64,000 nt of DNA from an uncultured Treponema sp. GTDB lineage: Bacteria; Spirochaetota; Spirochaetia; Treponematales; Treponemataceae. Below, in pieces: positions 44,424 to 51,963 of the stretch; position 1 is the first letter of the stretch, and the number at the start of each line of letters is the position of its first letter. The translations under genes and the position numbers were made by a program. Where the stretch lies: assembly GCA_949300145.1 (NCBI GenBank), contig CASGDA010000002.1, positions 124,001 through 188,000 of the forward strand, in the 5' to 3' direction. The notes under the pieces were generated by a model, which saw nothing but the letters and a program-made list of their open reading frames with translations, was not told the DNA's origin and did not search any database.

Positions 44424-44431
44424 TTATCGGA
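44424..44431 (-). promoter_or_regulatory. possible sigma-28 -10 element of the flgN operon
   Basis: On the minus strand TCCGATAA matches 7 of 8 bases of the FliA -10 consensus, about 58 nt before the flgN start. The -35 position 11 bp upstream (TTCATTTT) matches only 5 of 8. Confidence 0.4.
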
Positions 44432-44502
44432 AGCGGAAAAAAAAAATGAAGTTTTTTCTTTTAAAACGTAAAAACAGAATTTGAAAGGACCGCCGAAACA
44501 TA

Positions 44503-44531
44503 TTGACTTTTTTCAAATTTCAGGGCAGAAT
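44503..44531 (+). promoter_or_regulatory. promoter of the tRNA cluster
   Basis: TTGACT (44503-44508), a 17-bp spacer and CAGAAT (44526-44531), 12 nt before the tRNA-His 5' end. Confidence 0.6.
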
Positions 44532-44543
44532 AGTGGAACATGT

Positions 44544-44616
44544 GGTGCCTGTAGTTCAGGGGTAGAGCGCCAGATTGTGGATCTGGTTGTCATGGGTTCG
44601 AATCCCATTAGGCACC
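44544..44616 (+). tRNA. tRNA-His (GTG)
   Basis: The anticodon stem CCAGA/TCTGG holds loop TTGTGGA (anticodon GTG). The extra G at -1 (44544) opposite C73 (44616) is the tRNA-His identity pair. T loop GTTCGAATC. Confidence 0.96.
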
Positions 44617-44622
44617 CTATCC

Positions 44623-44696
44623 GCGCCTGTAGCTCAGCAGGATAGAGCGTCGGACTTCGAATCCGCAGGTCGCACGTTCGAATCGTGTCAGGCGCA
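44623..44696 (+). tRNA. tRNA-Arg (TCG)
   Basis: Acceptor GCGCCTG pairs with CAGGCGC, discriminator A. Anticodon loop CTTCGAA gives anticodon TCG. It follows tRNA-His after 6 nt, so it must be processed from a shared precursor. Confidence 0.93.
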
Positions 44697-44730
44697 GCGC
44701 GGGCACGGAAGCGGTTTCCGCCTCCCACAC

Positions 44731-44803
44731 GGGCCATTAGCTCAGCTGGTAGAGCAACAGACTCTTAATCTGTGGGTCGAAGGTTCGATCCCTTCATGGC
44801 TCA
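44731..44803 (+). tRNA. tRNA-Lys (CTT)
   Basis: Acceptor GGGCCAT pairs with ATGGCTC, discriminator A. The anticodon stem ACAGA/TCTGT holds loop CTCTTAA (anticodon CTT). Third gene of the His-Arg-Lys cluster. Confidence 0.95.
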
Positions 44804-44826
44804 TTTGACAGTTTTAGTTTTATAAG

Positions 44827-46029
44827 ATGCGTAAGTCCAGAAAAACAGCGGACAGAAGTAAACTCCAGACGGTTTACTTCGTGGTATTTTTATTCCTGGT
44901 TATCATCCCTGTAGCCTTAATCGGAATAGGAACGCTGGGCACACTGCATAATGTGATGCTTAATTCTGCGGTTGAACAGGTTCATTTGACCCAGGAAAAT
45001 GTTTCTTCGATTTTGTCATCTGAAATAAGAGCATCTTCCCTTCAATTGGCCCATTTAATGTATGTAAACAACCGGCAGATATTGTCTTTGGCGACAGCGG
45101 CGGCGCAGTCGGACAACATGTCGCTACGCTACTCATATTACACAGAGCTTGCAAATACCGTCAACCACATAATAAAACCGGGCAGCGAGATTATGTCCCT
45201 GAAGCTTTACATGAAAACCGGAGAATCCATTTACCCGAAAGAGGAAATTACAACGCCTTACAGCATAATAAAGGAAGAGCCCTGGTATCAGGCGGCGATG
45301 GAAAATAAAGACAAGGTGCAGGTCGGTACATACAATATCCAGAAAGTATATCCAAGCAACAACAGCTTCCACCATGATTCCTTCATCATTGTTTGTGCGA
45401 TGTCGCCTGACAACATAACAGGAGAGGAAAACAACATAGAGACGACGGCGGTGTTCATCAGGTCGCAGGCGGATAATATTATTTCAAATTACAACCGGTT
45501 TTCATACAAAAAGATGGGGTTCATGTACATAACCGATTCGAATGACAACCTCCTTATTTTAAGGAATGCGCCTTATCCTGATTTTTTGAATTCCGGAGGA
45601 AAAACCAAAGCACCGGGAAAAATCATTGTCACTGTTCAACCGGAAACCAACTGGAAAATAGTATCCGTTGTAGATTCTTCCGTATTGATGCATGATTTTT
45701 ACCGGATTATGTTCATTGTCGCAGGGATAACATTCTGTCTTCTGGTTTTATTTATAATATTCTCAAGATACTTTCTGGAGACGGTTATACGGCCTGTGAA
45801 TTTAATGATTCAGGGATTGGAGAAAGTTGAATCAGGAAACTTCACGGTACATATTGAACCCTGCGGACATTCCGAAGTAAGAAAAATGATTGAATCATTC
45901 AACCATACAGTTTCACGGTTGAAAACGGTGAATGAGGAAAAAGATCTTGAAAGAAGAAAGAAATTCGAAGCCGAACTGAAAACTCTGCAATCACAGATAA
46001 ATCCTCATTTTTTAGTTAATGCCTTATGA
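44827..46029 (+). pseudogene. YesM-type histidine kinase, N-terminal part of a broken gene
   Basis: Two transmembrane helices (about 17-37 and 293-317) flank an extracytoplasmic sensor, then a HAMP linker (RPVNLMIQGLEKVESGNFTV) and the His_kinase phosphoacceptor LQSQINPHFL. The frame then stops after VNAL, where the family continues for about 50 more residues before QKIRYGDR. The ATPase half resumes in another frame at 46026 with an ATGA overlap. The stop lies at a perfect hairpin (CCTTAT-GAAA-ATAAGG, 46022-46037). A deletion plus frameshift is the simplest reading; separate translation of two halves cannot be excluded. Confidence 0.75.
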
Positions 46030-46433
46030 AAATAAGGTATTCCGACAGTTTCAGGGTTGAATATATGGTTGACGAAACCTGCCTTGACTGCCAGGTACCC
46101 AGATTGATTTTGCAGCCGTTGATAGAAAATGCCATTGTACATGGATTTGACAATCTGGAAGAACAGGGATGCATATATGTTGTTATAAATAAAGCAGGTG
46201 AAAATATTCAATTTGAAATAAAAGACAACGGATGCGGAATGACACAGGAAACTCTTCAAAGGCTGAATTCCTGGAATCCATTGGACAATACAGAACATGA
46301 GAATTCTTCGATAGGAATAAACAATGTAAACAGCAGGCTGGTTTTAAACTTCGGACAGAGTTACAAATTGAATATTGAAAGTGTTCCCGGCGCGGGGACA
46401 AAAATCACCTTCAGGATTCCGTACAATGTATGA
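46026..46433 (+). pseudogene. YesM-type histidine kinase, ATPase part of the broken gene
   Basis: A 135-residue HATPase_c fragment with the N box (LILQPLIENAIVHGF), G1 box (IKDNGCGM) and G2 region (SSIGINNVNSRL, PGAGTKITFRIP). Its first residues (KIRYSDSFRVEY) correspond to the end of the dimerisation/phosphotransfer domain, whose first half is missing. The ATG overlaps the stop of the upstream part (ATGA), so translational coupling could still make it. No phosphoacceptor His of its own. It overlaps the response regulator start by 8 nt. Confidence 0.75.
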
Positions 46434-47607
46434 CGTTATTTTGGTAGATGATGAAACGCTTATAAGGGCAACCCTGCGGAATATTATAGATTGGGAGGCT
46501 GAGAATTTCCGCATTGTGCTGGACGCTTCAAACGGAAAACAGGCGTTTGATTTTATCCGGGGCGGAGTCCATTTTGACCTTCTTATCACCGACATGAAAA
46601 TGCCGGTGATGGACGGCATTGATTTACTGCGGAATATACAGCCTTACAAAAAGTCCGGATGTATTCTGGCGCTGAGCAGTTACAACGATTTTTACCTCGT
46701 CAGGGAAGCTTTCCGTCTGGGTGCTACAGATTATATACTGAAGACGGATATCGGACAGCAGAATTTTTTACGCAAAATACAACAAACAAAAGAGTTGCTG
46801 GACAAACTGAAATCCGGCGGTATGGATAACGGACAATCCGTACAAACTGATTTTTCCCAGGTCCACTATACAAAAAATTTACAGACGCTTCTGGAAGAAA
46901 CATTATGCGGAAAAAACAACAACCCGGAAGATTTTCTTTCAGGCGCGGAGGAAAAAGGAATACCCTGCGGAAATTACAGCATCGCGGGCCTGTACTGCGG
47001 TATCCGTGATATGAATGGTGTAAAAATCGAGCAAATGAGGGAGAAAATTGTAACCGGCCTTTATATGCGGGATTTGAAGGAAGCCCAAAAAGAGTGTCTC
47101 TTTGTCATTTATCAAATAGCTTCAACCCTGAATAAATACAATATTTCATTCTGGAATATTTTTCAGCAGGATGAAAATTACTATGAAAAAATCTTAAAAT
47201 GTTCCTCAATAAAAGAACTTGAAATCTGGATGATAAACTATCTGCGGGTCCTTCTGGAGTATATGGAAAAACAGTATTCGCGGAAACAGGACGATATAAT
47301 GCTACGGGCAAGAAAATTCATTGTGGACAACTACGCCAATCCCGAGTTATCAGCCTCATCAGTGGCCACTTATACCGGACTCAGTGAGAAATACTTCAGC
47401 ACAAGATTCACGAAAGAAACCGGCTCAACTTTCATCGCCTATTTGACGGATTTACGCATGATGAAGGCAAAGGAGCTGCTTCTGAAAACGGATTTCAAAA
47501 CCTACGAAATAGCCGCGCTGGCGGGATATAACAGCGCCGAGCATTTTATCAGGGTTTTCAAAAAAAACACCGGGATAACCCCTTCCGAATTCCGTTCCAC
47601 ACGGTAA
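46426..47607 (+). CDS. YesN-type response regulator with AraC DNA-binding domain
   Basis: A 393-residue regulator. The receiver domain is complete (ILVDDETLIRATL, the phosphoacceptor Asp in LLITDMKMPVMDGIDLL, LSSYNDFYLVREAF, and the Lys in YILKTD). A linker of about 150 residues leads to an AraC/XylS domain with two helix-turn-helix motifs (SASSVATYTGLSEKYFSTRF, YEIAALAGYNSAEHFIRVFK). The family normally pairs with YesM kinases to switch on sugar ABC transporters. Start at 46426 overlaps the kinase stop. The regulator is intact although its kinase is broken. Confidence 0.92.
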   Translation: MYDVILVDDETLIRATLRNIIDWEAENFRIVLDASNGKQAFDFIRGGVHFDLLITDMKMPVMDGIDLLRNIQPYKKSGCILALSSYNDFYLVREAFRLGATDYILKTDIGQQNFLRKIQQTKELLDKLKSGGMDNGQSVQTDFSQVHYTKNLQTLLEETLCGKNNNPEDFLSGAEEKGIPCGNYSIAGLYCGIRDMNGVKIEQMREKIVTGLYMRDLKEAQKECLFVIYQIASTLNKYNISFWNIFQQDENYYEKILKCSSIKELEIWMINYLRVLLEYMEKQYSRKQDDIMLRARKFIVDNYANPELSASSVATYTGLSEKYFSTRFTKETGSTFIAYLTDLRMMKAKELLLKTDFKTYEIAALAGYNSAEHFIRVFKKNTGITPSEFRSTR

Positions 47608-47642
47608 GCAGGGAAACATACATTTTTTACGCTGCAGCACGA

Positions 47643-47762
47643 AAAATCGAACGAAACATCAATATTTCTTACATTGTATCATGGACTTTTCAAAAAAATG
47701 GGAAGATAATCTTCCAAAGATACATACTTGCAGGTGTTTCAGCCGGTGCCGTAAAAGAATAA
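47643..47762 (+). pseudogene. C-terminal remnant of a MalG-type sugar ABC permease
   Basis: An open stretch without a start codon ends IIFQRYILAGVSAGAVKE-stop (codons 47706-47762). This matches, position by position, the conserved end of MalG/UgpE-family permeases (FQ[RK]Y[FI]xxGxxxGxVKG). Everything upstream of about residue -20 is missing; the sequence between it and the regulator gene does not look like a permease. With the truncated kinase this points to deletion of a sugar transporter that the YesMN pair once served. Confidence 0.6.
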
Positions 47763-47793
47763 AAAAGATCGCAGCAAAAGCATTGAATATTTT

Positions 47794-47842
47794 CCCGGTT
47801 GAAATTCAGGATACAGACGTTTCAACCGGGATTTTGTTTTTT
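47794..47842 (+). terminator. rho-independent terminator
   Basis: CCCGGTTGAAA (47794-47804) pairs perfectly with 47820-47830 over a 15-nt loop, followed by ATTTTGTTTTTT. It lies 32 nt after the permease remnant and probably once ended that operon; it now ends the two-component transcript. Confidence 0.88.
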
Positions 47843-47868
47843 ATTGCGGATATAAAAACCCCGGTCGT

Positions 47869-48900
47869 TCAGCCCTCATCGTCCTGCATAAGTTTTTCTA
47901 TTTCATCTCTGGAAGGAAGGGCCGGTATAGCACCCTTCCTGGATGCACAGATGGAACCGGAAGCGTTGGCATACCTGCATAGTGAAACAAGCTCTTCACA
48001 GGATAAATTTTCAACCATGTCAAGAAAAAACTTTTTTCTGGCCTCCCCTTTTGAAGGAGGAACTGCATTTATTTTTCTTTCAAGCAGAAAGAACAAAAAC
48101 GCACCCCAAAAGGAATCCCCCGCCCCTGTGGTATCCGCGGCAGGAATATCAAATGTGGGAACAAGCTGACTTCCATTCTTATGGAAAAAAAGACATCCCT
48201 CCGGTCCCAGGGTTATCACAACCAGGGGAATCTTCTCAAGTAAAACATAACCTGCTTTTTCCCTGTCTTTTTCACCTGTTATCAGGGAAGCTTCCTCTTC
48301 GGACACCTTCAATAAATCCGCATAAAGAAGTCCCGCCCGCATTGCCTCTACCGCCGCCCCCGTGCTGCACCATAAAGACGGACGCCAATTAGGGTCAAAA
48401 GAAATCAACGCACCGGAGGCGGAAGCCCGTCTTACAGCCGAAAAAGTCGCGGAACGGGAGGGGTCACAGGTCATGGAAAGACTGCCGAAATGAAAGACAG
48501 AACAATTCTCCACAACAGAAGAAGGCACATCCTCCGGCGAAATACATGTATCCGCGCCGGGCCGGCGGTAAAAACTGAATGAACGGTCGCCTGAAGGAGA
48601 AAGGGTGACAAAAGCCAGGGTTGTATCAGCTCCGTCTTTAAACACAAGGTTCTCGGCGTTTACAGAGGACTTTACCAGGGATTCCTTCAAAAAGACACCG
48701 AAGGAATCATTGCCCACAGCTCCTATGAAAGAAGCCTTTCCTCCAAGCTTCGCGAAACATGACAGCACATTTGCGGGTGCGCCGCCGGGATTCTGGACAT
48801 AGCAGGGGTTTCCAGTTTCAACATCAAATCCCTGTCCGGAAGGCGTAAAGTCTATAAGTATTTCTCCCAAAGACACCAGATGAAGATTGTCAGCATTCAT
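47869..48900 (-). CDS. fructokinase-like PfkB sugar kinase
   Basis: A 343-residue PfkB kinase. GEILIDFTPSG with NPGGAPANVLSCFAKLGG is the fructokinase-type N-terminal signature, and DTTGAGDSFWGAFLFF carries the catalytic Asp. An insertion of about 35 residues (ERKINAVPPSKGEARKKFF) follows the catalytic motif and could alter the lid. AGGAGCG precedes the ATG by 5 nt. It may feed sugar from the lost neighbouring transporter into glycolysis (inference). It is distinct from kdgK at 15784. Confidence 0.82.
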   Translation of the reverse strand: MNADNLHLVSLGEILIDFTPSGQGFDVETGNPCYVQNPGGAPANVLSCFAKLGGKASFIGAVGNDSFGVFLKESLVKSSVNAENLVFKDGADTTLAFVTLSPSGDRSFSFYRRPGADTCISPEDVPSSVVENCSVFHFGSLSMTCDPSRSATFSAVRRASASGALISFDPNWRPSLWCSTGAAVEAMRAGLLYADLLKVSEEEASLITGEKDREKAGYVLLEKIPLVVITLGPEGCLFFHKNGSQLVPTFDIPAADTTGAGDSFWGAFLFFLLERKINAVPPSKGEARKKFFLDMVENLSCEELVSLCRYANASGSICASRKGAIPALPSRDEIEKLMQDDEG

Positions 48901-48979
48901 ACTCGCTCCTGAGTAATATTAACCTGATTTTTACCTGCTTGCAATATTAAATGAAAGATATCTATTTTTTTTGATATTA

Positions 48980-49007
48980 TTGACAAATACGCTGAAAACC
49001 AGATAAT
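48980..49007 (+). promoter_or_regulatory. promoter of the long lepB gene
   Basis: A consensus TTGACA (48980-48985), a 16-bp spacer and GATAAT (49002-49007). Confidence 0.65.
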
Positions 49008-49041
49008 AGAAAGAAACAACAATACTTGTCCGGGGTTTTCC

Positions 49042-50727
49042 ATGACAAAACGTCTTTATATTTTGGCTGTACTCTGCGCACTTTTTACCGTCCTTTCCTT
49101 TTATCCTGGATTTTCCATTTCTCTTCTGGCATTCCCGGCAGGGGCCGTTTTCACTTTTTTTTACTATGTGATGCTTTCCAGATTTATAAAAAACAAAGAC
49201 AGAAAAACCTTCGGGAAACTCAGAAAATTCATTGAATATACGCCTTTTGTTTTTTTCGCCGTTTTTATACTCCGCCGCGCCGGGCATTCCGCGGGTTCCT
49301 TTGCCCTGGATGTTATAACTGTTCTGCTCTGGACAGGAATGACCGTTTATTCCTTCGTATTGCTGTTCCATTTGTCCGAAAAAAGGGTGGAAAAATATTA
49401 CCCGGAACTGAAAAAAACTGAATCTGAGCATAAGACTCTCGGTCATCAGATTCTGGAATGGGCGGACGCCCTTGTACAGGCGGCGTGCCTTGTATTGCTG
49501 ATCAATCTGTTTTTTTTCCAGTTGTATGCTATTCCAAGTGAATCCATGGTTCCGGAATTTATGGTGGGAGACAGGGTGATTGTGGTAAAAACGCCTTCAG
49601 GACCGAAATTTCCACTTTCTGAAGCAGGCATCCCCAGGCTGCGGAATTATGACCGCGGAGACATAATTGTTTTCAGGAATCCGCATTATGACGACGGAAA
49701 AGAATCCGAAGTCCGTTCCTTTGTTTCCCAGCTTGTTTATATGCTTACATTCACGGCGGTGAATATCAACAAAGACGAATTCGGAAACGTAAAGGCAGAC
49801 CCTCTTGTAAAAAGAATCACAGGCGTTCCCGGGGAAAAGCTCATGATGGTTGACGGAATCCTCTATTCAAAAAAACAGGGAGAAACTGATTTTTCCCCTG
49901 TACAGGAAGATGCGGCGTGGGCGGCCTGGGATTTGAATTCCCTTCCTCTTTCCCAAAAGGAGATGGTTCATTATTTTCCCCTTTCCGAGGAAACATTCAA
50001 TCTTATGCTTTCAGTCGAATCTCTGCGGGCAAACCTCGATATTTCCGAAGCGGCTGAAACCGCCAGACGTATAGCGGAAGAATTTGAATACCTCAAACCC
50101 GACCGTGACACCGATATAACTTTCGACAATCTTGAAGAGATACTTCCATCTTCAAAGATGGAGTTAACAGACATGTTCATGAATAACGAGCAAACCGCAA
50201 GGACACTTTTAACTGTAAACGGCGGTTCAGCCTGGTTCTCTGCATTCATGACAGACTGGACAAGGAATCCCGAACGTGAAAACCTTTTTGAAAGACGGTC
50301 CGCAAATTTGAATATCCTCGCAAAACTTGTTTTTGGCAGACTGATTCTGCGCAACGCCCAGCTTATACTCGCAAATACAACCGCATCGGAATTCAGGGCC
50401 GATCCCCAGAGGGCAAGCTTATTGGCTGATGCGGATGTATACCGCTTTTATATTTCAGCCCATGACCAGCGTAACTTCGGGGAATTCCCGGAGGGGGAAA
50501 ACAACTTCATACCGGAAGATTCCTACTTCATGATGGGAGACAACAGATTCAATTCCATGGACATGCGCCATTCTTACAACGTGCATTTGCAGCCGATAGA
50601 TCCTGAAGATAAATATTCATTCCTTTACAGGTCGAATCTGGCACCGCAGTATGTTCATGCCGATAAAATACTAGGCGGCGCTGTTTTCAGATTCTGGCCT
50701 CCGTCCAGAATAGGGGTTCCGGAATAA
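49042..50727 (+). CDS. lepB: signal peptidase I (long form)
   Basis: A 561-residue S26 peptidase. Three or four hydrophobic helices (about 5-47, 65-80, 88-110, 143-162) precede the catalytic Ser168 in IPSESMVPEF and Lys257 in LVKRITGVPGEK; MMGDNRFNSMDMR (from about 498) is the last conserved box. About 200 residues between 285 and 487 are an insertion rich in charged helices (ETARRIAEEFEYLKPDRDTD), absent from ordinary LepB. GGGG precedes the ATG. With the 189-residue enzyme at 7819 the organism has at least two type I signal peptidases, which may divide substrates. Confidence 0.9.
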   Translation: MTKRLYILAVLCALFTVLSFYPGFSISLLAFPAGAVFTFFYYVMLSRFIKNKDRKTFGKLRKFIEYTPFVFFAVFILRRAGHSAGSFALDVITVLLWTGMTVYSFVLLFHLSEKRVEKYYPELKKTESEHKTLGHQILEWADALVQAACLVLLINLFFFQLYAIPSESMVPEFMVGDRVIVVKTPSGPKFPLSEAGIPRLRNYDRGDIIVFRNPHYDDGKESEVRSFVSQLVYMLTFTAVNINKDEFGNVKADPLVKRITGVPGEKLMMVDGILYSKKQGETDFSPVQEDAAWAAWDLNSLPLSQKEMVHYFPLSEETFNLMLSVESLRANLDISEAAETARRIAEEFEYLKPDRDTDITFDNLEEILPSSKMELTDMFMNNEQTARTLLTVNGGSAWFSAFMTDWTRNPERENLFERRSANLNILAKLVFGRLILRNAQLILANTTASEFRADPQRASLLADADVYRFYISAHDQRNFGEFPEGENNFIPEDSYFMMGDNRFNSMDMRHSYNVHLQPIDPEDKYSFLYRSNLAPQYVHADKILGGAVFRFWPPSRIGVPE

Positions 50728-50739
50728 TTTACGCAGTCC

Positions 50740-51873
50740 CTATTTCCTCAGAAGAAAAAGATACTCAACATTTTTCTCTTCAGCGCTTTTGGCCCAGATA
50801 TTCGTGCTTTTCATCGAAGCCATGACATTCTTTTTAAAGTTGATTTTCTCCGCCTTGAGAATTTTACCGTTGGACGAGAGTATATCCTGAAGCGAAGATA
50901 AATTTATTCTGCCGGACGAGCCATAAGACAAGATAATAAAAGGATTGGACAGCTTTTTTATCAACGAATTCAGGGCATCAGCCGCGACATAATCCCCGCA
51001 ATCAGTTTTCCGGAAATCCTCAAACACGGACGGAGAAACCTTGTCGGCGGCATCCGCCCTTCTTCCTGCTTTTCCTGTTACAGAGGGCATGTCATTAAGG
51101 CAAATTGTTGTCCAGATATGGTAATATGCCCTGTACCTGATACGGGAAGGAGGCATCTTATGATTGTTGGAACCGTAAGGGGGATCAAGATAAGCCGCAT
51201 CAGCTGAAGAAGCCGATTCATTTTCAGCGGCGGAAAAAACATCTTCATCCAACACTGTGTTTTCCATGGTGTTCACACGTAGCGACGGTACAACAAGTTT
51301 CAAGTCTCCGTAGGATCTTGCGGACCAGTTATTTAAATATGAAACAAAATGTCCTATAGTATTGTCAACCTTATCCAATGCGAGCATTAAACTGGAAAGA
51401 CAAACTGCACGTGTCACTTCATCCAAACCGAGCCTGTCGATTTCTGTACGGATAGCATCCAGCTTCATAGTGTTCTTTTTCTGCCACGGTTTCTTTAAAC
51501 CGTCAGAACCGCAGGAAATCCCGGTGTCACCGCAACCGCCGTAATGCTGTGTGAACCAACCATCCACAGGCGGAAGGGAATCAAGATGTTCTATCAACGG
51601 AATATATTCCGAGGGATTTTTCTTATTCAAAAGATATGCGGTGTTGAATACTTTTGAATATACGGCACAGTCATTGGCGGTAACTGAATACCCGGTCGCT
51701 GCGAAAGCCTGGCTCACCCTGGTGGAACCGGAAAAAGCGTCAAAAACCGAACGGCATCCTGTTTCACGGGCTAATCCCAAAATGAATGGAAGAAGCTTTA
51801 ATTTCGAGCCCGCATACTTAATGCCTTCAGTATAAGGGACACAGGGAAGGACAGGATTTTTCTCCTCATTCAC
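50740..51873 (-). CDS. orphan D12-class adenine-specific DNA methyltransferase
   Basis: A 377-residue N6-adenine methyltransferase of the Dam/D12 class. The N-terminal YAGSKLKLLPFI and FDAFSGSTRVSQAF (SAM-binding motif I) and the catalytic motif IV in AAYLDPPYGSNNH (DPPY) are intact. No restriction endonuclease, specificity subunit or phage gene lies near it, and it sits between lepB and mfd, so it is probably a solitary methylase acting in regulation, repair or self-protection. Target sequence cannot be read from the gene. Confidence 0.88.
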   Translation of the reverse strand: MNEEKNPVLPCVPYTEGIKYAGSKLKLLPFILGLARETGCRSVFDAFSGSTRVSQAFAATGYSVTANDCAVYSKVFNTAYLLNKKNPSEYIPLIEHLDSLPPVDGWFTQHYGGCGDTGISCGSDGLKKPWQKKNTMKLDAIRTEIDRLGLDEVTRAVCLSSLMLALDKVDNTIGHFVSYLNNWSARSYGDLKLVVPSLRVNTMENTVLDEDVFSAAENESASSADAAYLDPPYGSNNHKMPPSRIRYRAYYHIWTTICLNDMPSVTGKAGRRADAADKVSPSVFEDFRKTDCGDYVAADALNSLIKKLSNPFIILSYGSSGRINLSSLQDILSSNGKILKAEKINFKKNVMASMKSTNIWAKSAEEKNVEYLFLLRK

Positions 51874-51963
51874 GGCGTCTTCTCCCGGTGACTTTGCAAA
51901 AGTAAATCAACATTATTATACAGGCATATCATAAAAACGCAACTTTTAATCCGGATAAATTAT

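Noticed and set aside
46022-46037. CCTTAT-GAAA-ATAAGG inside the broken kinase as a transcription terminator
   Set aside because: The stem is 6 bp and AT-rich with no T run behind it; it is more likely the site of the deletion.
47681-48169. Plus-strand frame over the start of the fructokinase region
   Set aside because: Antisense to a well-supported PfkB kinase and overlapping a terminator; no domain and no ribosome-binding site. The permease remnant lies in another frame.
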